Source: an uncultured Clostridium sp. (GTDB lineage: Bacteria > Bacillota > Clostridia > TANB77 > CAG-508). Taken from it: DNA of 64,000 nucleotides. A model generated the notes under the pieces. That model was not told the DNA's origin, made no database searches, and saw only the letters and a program-made list of their open reading frames with translations. Shown piece after piece: positions 41,718-49,973 of this stretch; position 1 is the stretch's first letter; each line of letters begins with the position of its first letter. The position numbers were made by a program, and so were the translations under genes. The DNA is taken from contig CABVAF010000001.1 in NCBI GenBank assembly GCA_902496295.1, positions 62,001 to 126,000 on the forward strand. Reading direction: 5' to 3'.

Positions 41718-42317
41718 ATGAAGCTACTATTTGCAACAAAAAATCCAGCAAAAATAAGAAGATATGTAGACAAGTTAAAAGAAAATAATATAGAAGTTTT
41801 AACAATTAAAGATTTGGTAATAGATTTAAAAATAGAAGAAACAGGGAAGAATGCAATAGAAAATGCGTACATAAAGGCAAAAGCATATTATGATGCAACT
41901 AAAATAATAACAATAGGAATAGATGATAATTTATATATAGAAGGATTACCAGAAGAAAAACAGCCAGGTACACATGTTAGAAGGATAAACGGAAAAGAAT
42001 TAAACGATGAAGAAATGATTAATTATTACAGTAACTTAGTAAAAGAATATGGTGGAAGATTACTAGCTAAATGGGTATACGGAATGGTAATATATAATGG
42101 TAAAGAAGCAAAAGAATACAGCTGGAGTAAAGCCGATTTTTATCTAGTAGACAAACCATGTGAAAAAAGAGATATAGGATATCCACTAGACTCTATATCA
42201 ATTATGCCAGAGTGCAATAAATATTTTGTATACTTAACAGAAGAAGATAGAAATAAGAATAAAGAAAATTATAGAGATGATGATGTTATTGAATTTATAG
42301 TAAATAATGTAAAATAG
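41718..42317 (+). CDS. HAM1/RdgB-like non-canonical purine NTP pyrophosphatase
   Basis: A 199-residue nucleotide-pool sanitising enzyme that hydrolyses ITP, XTP or dITP. Family signs: LFATKNPAKI at the start, ETGKNAIENAYIKAKAYYD, GIDDNLYIEGLP (metal-binding Asp), GGRLLAKW and DIGYPLDSI near the C-terminus. It diverges from standard RdgB (usual SerHisArg tail motif not seen), so substrate range may differ. AAGGAGG lies six bases before the ATG. Confidence 0.85.
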   Translation: MKLLFATKNPAKIRRYVDKLKENNIEVLTIKDLVIDLKIEETGKNAIENAYIKAKAYYDATKIITIGIDDNLYIEGLPEEKQPGTHVRRINGKELNDEEMINYYSNLVKEYGGRLLAKWVYGMVIYNGKEAKEYSWSKADFYLVDKPCEKRDIGYPLDSISIMPECNKYFVYLTEEDRNKNKENYRDDDVIEFIVNNVK

Positions 42318-42329
42318 GAGTAATATACA

Positions 42330-43010
42330 ATGCAGTTAGAAGAATTAAAAGCTGAATATGATAAATTACAACTTAAATATGGAGCAAAAGAATTAAAATC
42401 AATATACAATGGTGGGTGTATACATAATCCAGATATTTGTTTCATTTTTATGAATCCAACTGGTAGAAATATTGCATCTAATCCTAGTTGGAATGGTAGG
42501 AGGTCTCCATGGATAGGAACAAAAAATATATGGAAACTGTTTTATAAAATAAATTTACTTGATAAAGAAATATATGAAGAAATTTTGGTAAAAAAACCGC
42601 AAGAGTGGGATGAGGAATTTGCGGATTTAGTATATCATAATGTAGAAAAGAATAAGTATTTTATCACTAATCTTGGTAAATGTACGCAAGTAGATGCAAG
42701 AATATTACCAAATAGTGTCTATAATAAGTATTTAGATTTGTTATGCAAAGAAATAAACATTGTTAATCCTAAAATAATAATATCTTTTGGAAATCAAGTT
42801 AGTTCTATTCTTTTAAACAAAAATATATTAGTATCACAGTGCAGAAAACAAAGTTTTTCAAAAGACATTTTAGGAAAGCAATATAAAATTTATCCAGTTT
42901 ATTATCCAATTGGAAATGGAATGATGAATATAGATAAAGCAATAGAAGATTTAAAGTTTATTTTATCCAAAATAAATGACGAAGGAGAAAAAGAAAATGG
43001 ATACTGTTAA
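42330..43010 (+). CDS. Uracil-DNA glycosylase superfamily protein
   Basis: A 226-residue protein with the UDG fold. The catalytic-loop region reads FIFMNPTGRNIASNPSWNG, followed by YFITNLGKCTQ, PKIIISFGNQV and a final PVYYPIGNGMMN that matches the DNA-intercalation loop position. It lacks the four cysteines of the FeS family 4 enzymes, so it is a divergent TDG/SMUG-like or uncharacterised member. TAGGAG precedes the ATG. It overlaps the next gene by 14 bases. Confidence 0.78.
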   Translation: MQLEELKAEYDKLQLKYGAKELKSIYNGGCIHNPDICFIFMNPTGRNIASNPSWNGRRSPWIGTKNIWKLFYKINLLDKEIYEEILVKKPQEWDEEFADLVYHNVEKNKYFITNLGKCTQVDARILPNSVYNKYLDLLCKEINIVNPKIIISFGNQVSSILLNKNILVSQCRKQSFSKDILGKQYKIYPVYYPIGNGMMNIDKAIEDLKFILSKINDEGEKENGYC

Positions 43011-43314
43011 TAAATATAATATTATTACCTTATGTGGTTCAATAAAATTTAAGGATGAGTTCTTAAAAGTTCAGGAAAAACTTACACTAGATGGAAATAT
43101 AGTATTTACACCTAACTTTTTTAATAGTATAAAAAAAGAAGAGATAAATTTAGATACTAAAAAAATGCTAGATGAAATGCATAAGCAAAAAATAGACATG
43201 TCAAATGAAATTTACGTAATTAACTTAGGTGGGTATATAGGAGAAAGTACAAAGTCTGAAATTGAATATGCAAAAATGAAAGGAAAGAAGATAAATTATT
43301 TAGAGAGTAAGTAA
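42997..43314 (+). CDS. Nucleoside 2-deoxyribosyltransferase-like protein
   Basis: A 105-residue Rossmann-like protein related to nucleoside 2-deoxyribosyltransferases (DUF4406 group). ITLCGSIKFKDEF forms the N-terminal substrate loop, and VINLGGYIGESTKSEIEYA holds the conserved Gly/Glu-rich site with a candidate nucleophilic Glu. Family members cleave or transfer N-glycosidic bonds of deoxynucleotides. Start ATG 42997 follows AAGGAG by ten bases; the upstream in-frame ATG 42976 is inside the UDG gene and not favoured. Confidence 0.8.
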   Translation: MDTVNKYNIITLCGSIKFKDEFLKVQEKLTLDGNIVFTPNFFNSIKKEEINLDTKKMLDEMHKQKIDMSNEIYVINLGGYIGESTKSEIEYAKMKGKKINYLESK

Positions 43315-43348
43315 TTTATGGAAAACTATGAAATGGCAAAATATTTAG

Positions 43349-43382
43349 AAAGATTAACTAATTATAGTTGGTCTTTTTTTAT
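43349..43382 (+). terminator. Rho-independent terminator closing the repair run
   Basis: AAAGATTAACT and AGTTGGTCTTT pair with two G-T pairs around a six-base loop, then a T run. Confidence 0.8.
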
Positions 43383-43421
43383 TAATTTTAAAAAAATGTA
43401 GACTTAAATTATTTTATGTGA

Positions 43422-43441
43422 TATTATAGGTAGGAACCTAC
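43422..43441 (+). promoter_or_regulatory. Promoter and candidate operator of the MarR gene
   Basis: TATTAT at 43422-43427 is a likely -10 (weak -35 TAGACT at 43400). Right after it the inverted repeat GTAGG-AA-CCTAC (43430-43441) covers the start of transcription, a good place for autorepression by the MarR protein. Confidence 0.5.
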
Positions 43442-43457
43442 ATTAAAGGGAGGGAAA

Positions 43458-43907
43458 ATGGAAAATATAGGACAATTAATAAAACAGATATCTAATATAT
43501 TAATTAATGATTTAAATAAAAGATTAAAGAAATATGAAATTACGTTCTCACAATTACAAGTTTTATTAATTATGAAAGAAACTAACAATAAAATATGCCA
43601 AAAAGAAATTGCTAATCAATTAAAAATAAAACATACATCATTAATTGATATACTTAAAATATTAGAAAGAAAAGAGTTAATAACAAAAAATGCAAGAGAA
43701 GATAACGCAAAGTATACTGAATTATCACTAACTAAAAAAGCAAATGAAATGATAAATAACCTAGACTTAGGAAAAGATAAAACACAAGAAATGATGGCAA
43801 ATACATTAGGATATTCTAGTGTAGAAGAAATGCTTTTAAAATTTAAAGAAGTATTAATTAAATTAGAAGAAGGGAAGCAATATGACTATAAAAGAGATAA
43901 AAGTTAA
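43458..43907 (+). CDS. MarR family transcriptional regulator
   Basis: A 149-residue winged-helix regulator. It shows the MarR pattern: an N-terminal dimerisation helix, ITFSQLQVLLIMKE, the recognition region CQKEIANQLKIKHTSLIDILKILERKELI and the wing with NAREDNAKYTELSLT. GGGAGGG precedes the ATG. It overlaps the radical SAM gene by 26 bases and probably controls both genes through the palindrome upstream. The ligand is unknown. Confidence 0.9.
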   Translation: MENIGQLIKQISNILINDLNKRLKKYEITFSQLQVLLIMKETNNKICQKEIANQLKIKHTSLIDILKILERKELITKNAREDNAKYTELSLTKKANEMINNLDLGKDKTQEMMANTLGYSSVEEMLLKFKEVLIKLEEGKQYDYKRDKS

Positions 43908-44742
43908 AAGTATACTAACAAAATCTAGTTTACCAGTATCAGATTATTCTGTTAATCCTTATGCTGGATGTTCTCATTCGTGTAAATATTGTTATGCCTC
44001 ATTTATGAAAAGATTTACAAATCATTCTGAACCATGGGGAACATTTGTAGATGTTAAGTATTGGGAAAAAATCAAAAATCCTAAAAAATATGCAGGAAAA
44101 GATTTATTTATTGGTTCGGTAACAGACCCATATATGCCACTTGAAGAAAAATATAAAAGAACAAGAACTTTACTTGAAGAAATGCAAGGTAGTGGCTCTA
44201 AAATAAGTATTGCTACAAAATCAGATTTAGTATTAAGAGATTTAGACTTAATAAAAACATTTCCAGAAGCAAGAGTATCTTGGTCTATCAATACGCTAGA
44301 CGAAGAATTTAGAAAAGAAATGGACAACTCAGTATCTATTGAAAGAAAAATAGATGCAATGAAGAAATTTCATGAGGCAGGAGTTAGGACAACTTGTTTT
44401 ATATCTCCAATTTTTCCTGGTATAACAGATATTAAAAGTATAATTATAAAGACGAAAGACTATTGTAATCTTATATGGCTTGAGAATTTGAATTTAAGAG
44501 GAGATTATAAGGCTACAATACTAAAGTATATAAAAGAAAAACATGCAGACCTATATCCTATATATGATGAAATATACAATAAAGGAAAAAGAGATTATTG
44601 GGAAAATCTAAGTCAAGAAATAAAAGAATTTTGTAAGGAACAGAATTTAGAATATGTAAGAAATGATGATTCATTAAAAAGAGGAATAAATGAACCACCA
44701 ATAGTTGTAAATTATTTTTATCATGAGGAAATAAAAAAATAA
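43882..44742 (+). CDS. Radical SAM protein, SPL-like family
   Basis: A 286-residue radical SAM enzyme of the SplB-like group (COG1533), distantly related to spore photoproduct lyase. The [4Fe-4S] motif is C30-SHS-C34-KY-C37 (CxxxCxxC), preceded by VNPYAGC. FIGSVTDPYMPLE and SIATKSDLVLRDLDLI are typical of the family. Most members have no proven substrate; DNA repair is only implied by similarity and by the repair genes just upstream. Its start lies inside the marR gene. Confidence 0.87.
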   Translation: MTIKEIKVKSILTKSSLPVSDYSVNPYAGCSHSCKYCYASFMKRFTNHSEPWGTFVDVKYWEKIKNPKKYAGKDLFIGSVTDPYMPLEEKYKRTRTLLEEMQGSGSKISIATKSDLVLRDLDLIKTFPEARVSWSINTLDEEFRKEMDNSVSIERKIDAMKKFHEAGVRTTCFISPIFPGITDIKSIIIKTKDYCNLIWLENLNLRGDYKATILKYIKEKHADLYPIYDEIYNKGKRDYWENLSQEIKEFCKEQNLEYVRNDDSLKRGINEPPIVVNYFYHEEIKK

Positions 44743-44766
44743 TATAGATTTTAGGAGGAAGAAGAA

Positions 44767-45393
44767 ATGGATTTTTATGAAGCAACCCAAAAAAGAAGAA
44801 CAGTTAGAGAGTTCTTGGATAAAGAGGTGGACTTTGAAGCAATTAAAAGAATTTTAGAAGCAGGAAACAAAGCTCCAACTTGGAATCATAATCGTAATTG
44901 GAATTATATTATATTAAAAACAGATGAAGAAAAAGAATATGCTTTTGAATATGCGAAGAAAATAGCTGATAAATTCGATGCTGAAAAGTATTTGAATGTT
45001 CCAAGACCATATCCAATTACACTTGGTCAGAAAATGTATGCGCATGCAATGCCAAGACAGTTCACAATGTTAAAAGAAGCTCCTTATGTAATAATTCCAG
45101 TATTTAAATCAAAAGAATTAAATGGTGAATATGTATCTAAATTAAATCCGTTTGCAACAATTTGGTGTGTGATAGAAAATATATTTTTAGCAGCAACTGC
45201 TGAAGGATTGGGATGTTCTATGAGAATACCTTTAAATGAGGAACATGATATTGTGAAAGAAAAGCTAAAAGTACCACCAACATACATGATACCTGTATTT
45301 ATCGGAATTGGCTATGCTAATCCAAATGAGAAAGAATTAGAGCAGTATAATCCAGAAATTGAGAAACAATTACATTTTGGCAAGTGGAAATAA
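44767..45393 (+). CDS. Nitroreductase family protein
   Basis: A 208-residue FMN-dependent oxidoreductase. It begins with the FMN-binding RRTVREFLDKEVDFEAI, then AGNKAPTWNHNRNW, and has AATAEGLGCSMRIP and IGIGYANPNEKELE near the C-terminus, all standard for the family. AGGAGG precedes the ATG by eight bases. It lies 24 bases after the radical SAM gene and may share its MarR-controlled transcript. The physiological electron acceptor cannot be told from the sequence. Confidence 0.9.
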   Translation: MDFYEATQKRRTVREFLDKEVDFEAIKRILEAGNKAPTWNHNRNWNYIILKTDEEKEYAFEYAKKIADKFDAEKYLNVPRPYPITLGQKMYAHAMPRQFTMLKEAPYVIIPVFKSKELNGEYVSKLNPFATIWCVIENIFLAATAEGLGCSMRIPLNEEHDIVKEKLKVPPTYMIPVFIGIGYANPNEKELEQYNPEIEKQLHFGKWK

Positions 45394-45440
45394 TTTGATA
45401 ATTAGAGTAAAGAAAAAATATAAAAATTTTATCAAAATAC

Positions 45441-45471
45441 TTGACTTGAAGTTAACCCCAATTAATATAAT
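45441..45471 (+). promoter_or_regulatory. Second MerR-type promoter with 19-base spacer
   Basis: TTGACT at 45441-45446 and TATAAT at 45466-45471 with a 19-base spacer. The spacer holds TTGAAGTTAACCCCAA (45446-45461) centred on GTTAAC, like the promoter at 33338. Confidence 0.7.
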
Positions 45472-45481
45472 TCTAAAAAAG

Positions 45482-45513
45482 AGAAACAATATATATTATT
45501 CTATGTTGTTTCT
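45482..45513 (+). promoter_or_regulatory. Hairpin in the leader of the alpha/beta hydrolase gene
   Basis: AGAAACAATATA and TATGTTGTTTCT pair with one G-T around an eight-base loop, about ten bases after the -10 box. The same promoter-plus-hairpin layout occurs before the DUF362 gene. Confidence 0.55.
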
Positions 45514-45567
45514 TTAAAATTGGAAAGCTATCAATTTCCAAAGAATAGTAAGAAAGAAGGTAATAAA

Positions 45568-46557
45568 ATGACGGAAGAGTTAAATTTAGTTCAAGAATGG
45601 GATAAAACTTTCCCTAAAAGTGAAAAAGTAAATCACAAAAAGGTTACATTTTACAATCGCTATGGAATAACACTAGTAGCAGATATGTATGAGCCAAAAG
45701 AATACAATGGAAAACTTTCTGCAATAGCAGTATGTGGACCATTTGGAGCAGTTAAAGAACAAGCGTCAGGGCTATATGCACAAACAATGGCAGAAAAAGG
45801 ATTTTTAACAATTGCTTTTGATCCATCATATACCGGTGAAAGCACAGGAACTCCAAGATATATGGCAAGTCCAGATATTAATACAGAAGATTTTCAAGCA
45901 GCAGTTGACTTTTTATCAGTCCAAGATAATGTTGACCCAGAGAAAATTGGAATTATTGGAATATGTGGATGGGGAGGAATGGCATTAAATGTAGCAGCAC
46001 TTGATACAAGAATTAAAGCTACTGTTACATCTACTATGTATGATATGACAAGAGTAAATGCAAATGGCTATTTTGATGAAGGCGATAATGAAGAAACAAG
46101 ATATCAAACTAAAAAGGCATTGAATGAACAAAGAATTGTTGATTACAAGAATAATTCTTATGAAAGAGCAGGCGGTTGTGTAGAATTACCAGTCCCAGAG
46201 GATGCTCCATTCTTTGTAAAAGATTATAGTGAATATTATAAAGGAAGAGCTTACCATAGAAGAAGCTTGAATTCTAATGAAGGATGGAACAAAATAGGAT
46301 GCATGTCGTTTATCAATCAACCTATTTTAAAATATTCAAATGAAATACGTAGTAGTGTTTTAATGATACATGGAGAAAAGGCACATTCTTGTTATTTTAG
46401 TAAAGATGCATATCATAATATGATAAAAGATAGTAAATATACGGACAATAAAGAATTAATGATTATTCCAGATGCAGTACATACAGACTTGTATGATAAT
46501 TTAGATATTATTCCATTTGATAAAATAGTAGAATTTTTTAATAAAAATTTAAAGTAA
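45568..46557 (+). CDS. Alpha/beta hydrolase, dienelactone-hydrolase-like
   Basis: A 329-residue alpha/beta hydrolase. The nucleophile elbow reads GICGWGG, with Cys in place of Ser as in dienelactone hydrolases. MIHGEKAHSCYFSKDAY and DAVHTDLYD near the C-terminus supply likely Asp/Glu and His members of the triad. The oxyanion region is VCGPFGAVKEQ. Start ATG 45568 follows AGAAGG by eight bases; an in-frame TTG 16 codons upstream lies close to the leader hairpin. It has its own MerR-type promoter, which suggests induction by a toxic or electrophilic compound. Confidence 0.82.
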   Translation: MTEELNLVQEWDKTFPKSEKVNHKKVTFYNRYGITLVADMYEPKEYNGKLSAIAVCGPFGAVKEQASGLYAQTMAEKGFLTIAFDPSYTGESTGTPRYMASPDINTEDFQAAVDFLSVQDNVDPEKIGIIGICGWGGMALNVAALDTRIKATVTSTMYDMTRVNANGYFDEGDNEETRYQTKKALNEQRIVDYKNNSYERAGGCVELPVPEDAPFFVKDYSEYYKGRAYHRRSLNSNEGWNKIGCMSFINQPILKYSNEIRSSVLMIHGEKAHSCYFSKDAYHNMIKDSKYTDNKELMIIPDAVHTDLYDNLDIIPFDKIVEFFNKNLK

Positions 46558-46635
46558 TAGATTTAATAAATAATTTATAAAAGAAAAAGAATTTTATATA
46601 TAGTTTGATGTAAAATAGATAAGGAGGAATTAATA

Positions 46636-47121
46636 ATGAGTAAATGTTTAGTAGCTTATTTTTCAGCAAGTGGTGTGACAAAAAAGGTTGCAGAAAGGTT
46701 GGCAAAAGTAGTAAATGGAGATTTATATGAGATAACACCAGAAGAGCCATATACTGACGCAGATTTAAATTGGATGGATAAAAATAGTAGAAGTTCTATA
46801 GAAATGAGTGACCATTCTTCAAGACCTGCTATATCTGGTGGTGTAGTAGAAATGGAGCAATATGATGTGGTTTATGTTGGATTTCCTATTTGGTGGTATG
46901 TAGCGCCAACTATTGTTAATACATTTTTAGAAAGTTATGACTTTTCAGGAAAAACTGTAATACCTTTTGCAACATCAGGAGGAAGCGGAATGGGAAATAC
47001 ATTAAATGAATTAAAACCATCTTGCTCAAGTAACACACAATGGCGTGATGGAAAAAGATTTTCAAGTTCAGTATCAGAAAAAGAACTTGAAGAATGGGTT
47101 AATAACTTAAAGCTGGTTTAG
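46636..47121 (+). CDS. Cytosolic flavodoxin
   Basis: A 161-residue flavodoxin of the LLAD subgroup, binding FMN. The phosphate loop YFSASGVTKKVAERLA, the FMN loops YVGFPIWWYVAPT and FATSGGSGMGNTL are present. It lacks any membrane anchor, unlike the flavodoxin genes at 58.6-61 kb. AAGGAGG precedes the ATG. Its last codons run into the remnant of a CMD-cupin gene, so its own C-terminus may have been changed by the deletion that fused the two. Confidence 0.9.
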   Translation: MSKCLVAYFSASGVTKKVAERLAKVVNGDLYEITPEEPYTDADLNWMDKNSRSSIEMSDHSSRPAISGGVVEMEQYDVVYVGFPIWWYVAPTIVNTFLESYDFSGKTVIPFATSGGSGMGNTLNELKPSCSSNTQWRDGKRFSSSVSEKELEEWVNNLKLV

Positions 47122-47206
47122 CCATTTAGCAGTAGAAGTACCAGGAGAAAATGCATCAAATGAATGGTGTGAACCTGTTAGCGATGAAGAATATAATAGG
47201 CTATAG
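47114..47206 (+). pseudogene. C-terminal remnant of a CMD-cupin gene
   Basis: In a different frame from the flavodoxin, these bases read WFSHLAVEVPGENASNEW and then EPVSDEEYNRL before a stop. This matches the last 30 residues of the intact CMD-cupin protein encoded at 61203-61937 at nearly every position. Everything before it is missing. The fusion point lies within the last codons of the flavodoxin gene. It shows that a flavodoxin/CMD-cupin pair once existed here as in the operon at 56-63 kb. Confidence 0.85.
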
Positions 47207-47232
47207 ATTTAATATTAAAAGTAATCAATACT

Positions 47233-47275
47233 AAAAAATTATTTTATACTTTTATAGTATAGAATAATTTTTTTT
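47233..47275 (+). terminator. Rho-independent terminator
   Basis: AAAAAATTATTTTATACT and its complement (two small mismatches) form an 18-bp stem, followed by a T run. Confidence 0.8.
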
Positions 47276-47397
47276 AGTTTGTTATAATAAAAACTAATTG
47301 TTAAAGGTAGTTGACAAAGTTCAAAGCATAGTTGGTAGTATGCAACTAAAATTTACAGTATAATTAGAACAACAAAATTTGAAAGGAGAAAATAAAA

Positions 47398-48138
47398 ATG
47401 ACATTAGGGGAAAGATTATTTCAATACAGAAATAGTATTGGTATGAGCCAAGAAAAATTAGCAGAGGAAATAGGAGTAACTAGACAAACAATTTCTAAAT
47501 GGGAGACAGATCAAAGCACACCTGATTTTGACAAAATAGAACCAATTTGTGCTGTATTTGGTATTACACCTGATGAACTAGTTACAGGACAAAAAAGTGC
47601 AGAGGATAAAAAAAGTGAGCAGGTGCAAGATGACTATAATAAAAAGAGAAACAGAAAAAAAGCAATTGTTTTAAGTATTAGTATTTTTCTATATTGTATA
47701 GCTACATTTGCTTTGCCATATATGGTAGAAGTTTTAAAGTATGAAGATGCACACGCTGTTATGATATGGGCAGGACTTTGTACTATTGCAACTGTTATTA
47801 TTGTATATTTTTTTACTGCCAATCCTAAAGAGAATAATAAAGTAAGTGATGCAATAAAAGAAAATAGACAAAATACAAATAACAAAGTAATTGTAGAAAG
47901 TAATGCAGAAGGTAATTTTACAAAAGCAGAAAAAGAAATAGACGAGGAAAAAGAAAATAAAACAGAAGCATTGGTAATTGAGATAATTGCTACAATCTTT
48001 TTAATCATTTATTTATTAGTTAGTTTCATAACAATGGCTTGGCATATTACATGGATAATATGGATTGTATTTGCATTGGTAGAGTTAATAGTAAAATTAA
48101 TTTTTAGCATGAAAGGGGAGAGAAAAAGTGAAAAATAA
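47398..48138 (+). CDS. XRE-family regulator with membrane domain
   Basis: A 246-residue protein: Cro/CI-type helix-turn-helix at residues 1-60 (GERLFQYRNSIGMSQEKLAEEI and VTRQTISKWETDQSTPD), two membrane helices at about 88-140, a charged linker and two more hydrophobic segments near 195-240. Membrane-bound XRE regulators of this design are common next to DUF4097 and ABC-transporter genes in Firmicutes, which is the case here. AAAGGAG precedes the ATG. It overlaps the DUF4097 gene by 11 bases. Confidence 0.88.
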   Translation: MTLGERLFQYRNSIGMSQEKLAEEIGVTRQTISKWETDQSTPDFDKIEPICAVFGITPDELVTGQKSAEDKKSEQVQDDYNKKRNRKKAIVLSISIFLYCIATFALPYMVEVLKYEDAHAVMIWAGLCTIATVIIVYFFTANPKENNKVSDAIKENRQNTNNKVIVESNAEGNFTKAEKEIDEEKENKTEALVIEIIATIFLIIYLLVSFITMAWHITWIIWIVFALVELIVKLIFSMKGERKSEK

Positions 48139-49126
48139 AGGAGTTAAGATATTATTAATAGTAATATTATCAATTATAAGTATTGCATTAATTAACTTTA
48201 TGATTTTTATGATAATCAACAAAGATAAAGATTTAAAAATTTCATTAATAGCATTTGGAGATAATACAGAATTAATTTTTGAAAAAGAATATGAGCCAGA
48301 GCAATTAGATAGAATTAATGTAGATGTTTCTTCTTCAGATGTAAAGATTGAAAAAGTAGATTCAGACAAAATAAAAGTGATTGCTTATGGCAATAAAAAT
48401 GATGAAATAAAAGAAAAAATTGAAGAAAATGAGCTTTTTATTAGCAAAGAAAACACTAGAACTTTTATTTTTGCTATGTTTTATTGGAGCAGAGAAGAAA
48501 TAATAATACAAATTCCAAATAATAGTGATGAAGAATTTAAAGTACATACATCTAGTGGAGATATAGTAGCTCAAGATTTGGATATTAATAATGTTCAATT
48601 TTCAACATCATCAGGAGAGATTGAATGTGGAAATATCCACGATGGAGATTTAAAAAGTTCATCTGGAAATATTCTTGTTAAGAACGGCAATGAAGTGTCT
48701 TTAAATGCAAGTTCAGGAAATATAATTGCAGGAGACTTTAATGTATTAGCAGCAGATGTGTCATCAGGCAATATAAAGGTAGGAAAAATAGGACAAGGAA
48801 CCTTAAAATCATCTTCTGGAAAGATAATAGTAGAAAGTGCGAAAAATCTACAATCAAAAGCATCATCAGGAGATATTGCGGTAAATAACATAGAAAATAG
48901 TTGTGAACTATCAACGACTTCTGGGAATATTGTAGTAGAGAGATTAAGTATTACTCAAAATTCTTCTATTAGTGCAAAATCTGGAAATGTAATTATAAAT
49001 GAAAAAAATGATATATATGTTGAAACACAAACAGGTTCAGGAAATGCAGATGTTCAAAGCAATAATAGAAAATCAGAGGTAGAACTAAAAATAACTACAA
49101 CTTCTGGAAATATTAAAGTAAAATAA
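48128..49126 (+). CDS. DUF4097 family membrane-anchored beta-helix protein
   Basis: A 332-residue protein with a membrane helix at residues about 8-30 and an outside beta-helix made of short repeats of the form SSG(D/N/K)I (for example TSSGDIVA, SSSGNILV, ASSGNIIA, SSGNIKVG, TTSGNIVV). At least ten copies are visible between residues about 135 and 332. This is the DUF4097 pattern, usually next to XRE or PspC-like regulators; its role is unknown, possibly envelope stress sensing. Start GTG 48128 follows GGGGAG by seven bases. Confidence 0.85.
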   Translation: MKNKGVKILLIVILSIISIALINFMIFMIINKDKDLKISLIAFGDNTELIFEKEYEPEQLDRINVDVSSSDVKIEKVDSDKIKVIAYGNKNDEIKEKIEENELFISKENTRTFIFAMFYWSREEIIIQIPNNSDEEFKVHTSSGDIVAQDLDINNVQFSTSSGEIECGNIHDGDLKSSSGNILVKNGNEVSLNASSGNIIAGDFNVLAADVSSGNIKVGKIGQGTLKSSSGKIIVESAKNLQSKASSGDIAVNNIENSCELSTTSGNIVVERLSITQNSSISAKSGNVIINEKNDIYVETQTGSGNADVQSNNRKSEVELKITTTSGNIKVK

Positions 49127-49128
49127 AA

Positions 49129-49169
49129 ATATAATTGGGTCAAATAGCTTGTTTTTGACCCAATTATAT
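49129..49169 (+). terminator. Perfect hairpin after the DUF4097 gene
   Basis: ATATAATTGGGTCAAA and its complement form a perfect 16-bp stem with a nine-base loop. There is no T run, so read-through into the ABC genes is possible. Confidence 0.6.
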
Positions 49170-49213
49170 GTAATAATATGACTGTATCAATAAAGAAAAT
49201 AAAGGAGAAAGTC

Positions 49214-49973
49214 ATGATTAAAGTAGAGAACATTACAAAGAAATTTGTAAGGAATAAGACGAAAAAAGAAAAAGAAGAATTTTTTGCAGATAAAGACATT
49301 ACTTTTGAAGCAAAAGATGGAGAAATTATCGGAATACTTGGACCAAATCGGAGCAGGCAAAACAACATTATTAAGAATGATTGCAGGAATATTAGAGCCA
49401 ACAGAAGGAAAAATTACTTTTGATAATATGAATTATCAAAATGACGAAATTGAGATTAAACAAAATATTGCTTATTTGTCGGGCAATACAAAACTATATG
49501 ATACATTATCAACTTATGAACTTTTAAAAATGTGCTGTGACATATATGGAATAGATGAAGAAAAGGCAGAGAAAAGAATAAAAGAAATTACCAAGATATT
49601 AGGAATGGAGCAATTTTTATATAATAAAATAGCAAATTTATCAACAGGACAAACGCAGAAAGTAAATTTAGCAAGATGTTTAGTACATAATCCAAAATAT
49701 TACATATTAGATGAAGCGACAACAGGTTTGGATATTATATCTAGCCAAATTATATTAAACTTTATAAAAAGTGAAAGAGAAAAAGGCAAAACAATTCTTT
49801 ATTCTACACACTATATGGAAGAGGCAGAAAATATATGTGATAGAGTGATTATGATTAATAAAGGACAAATTATAAAAGCTGGAACACCAGAAGAAATAAA
49901 AAAAGATACAGAAACTACAAATTTAAGAGATGCCTTTTTTACAATGATAGGAGGTGTTTCTAATGAAGAATAA
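49214..49973 (+). pseudogene. ABC transporter ATPase with frameshift in Walker A
   Basis: NatA-type ATP-binding subunit. The frame from ATG 49214 (MIKVENITKKF, with AAAGGAG upstream) reads up to GILGPN. An extra C at 49349 then shifts it. Without that base the protein continues GAGKTTLLRMIAGILEPTEG and keeps LSTGQTQKVNLARCLVHNP (signature), YILDEATTGLD (Walker B) and YSTHYMEEAENICD. The lesion cuts the ATP-binding loop, so the product is dead unless frameshifting occurs or the base is a sequencing error. The downstream frame could start only at weak internal codons. The permease gene overlaps its end. Confidence 0.88.

Noticed and set aside
43318..43401. A 27-codon open frame (MENYEMAKYLERL...) after the deoxyribosyltransferase-like gene
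   Set aside because: It lies across a clear terminator stem and T run, has no ribosome-binding site and low-complexity sequence; chance reading frame.
48540..49126. Short regular repeats that could suggest a CRISPR or minisatellite
   Set aside because: They are in-frame codon repeats for SSG(D/N)I turns of a DUF4097 beta-helix, with no constant spacer length or identical repeat DNA.
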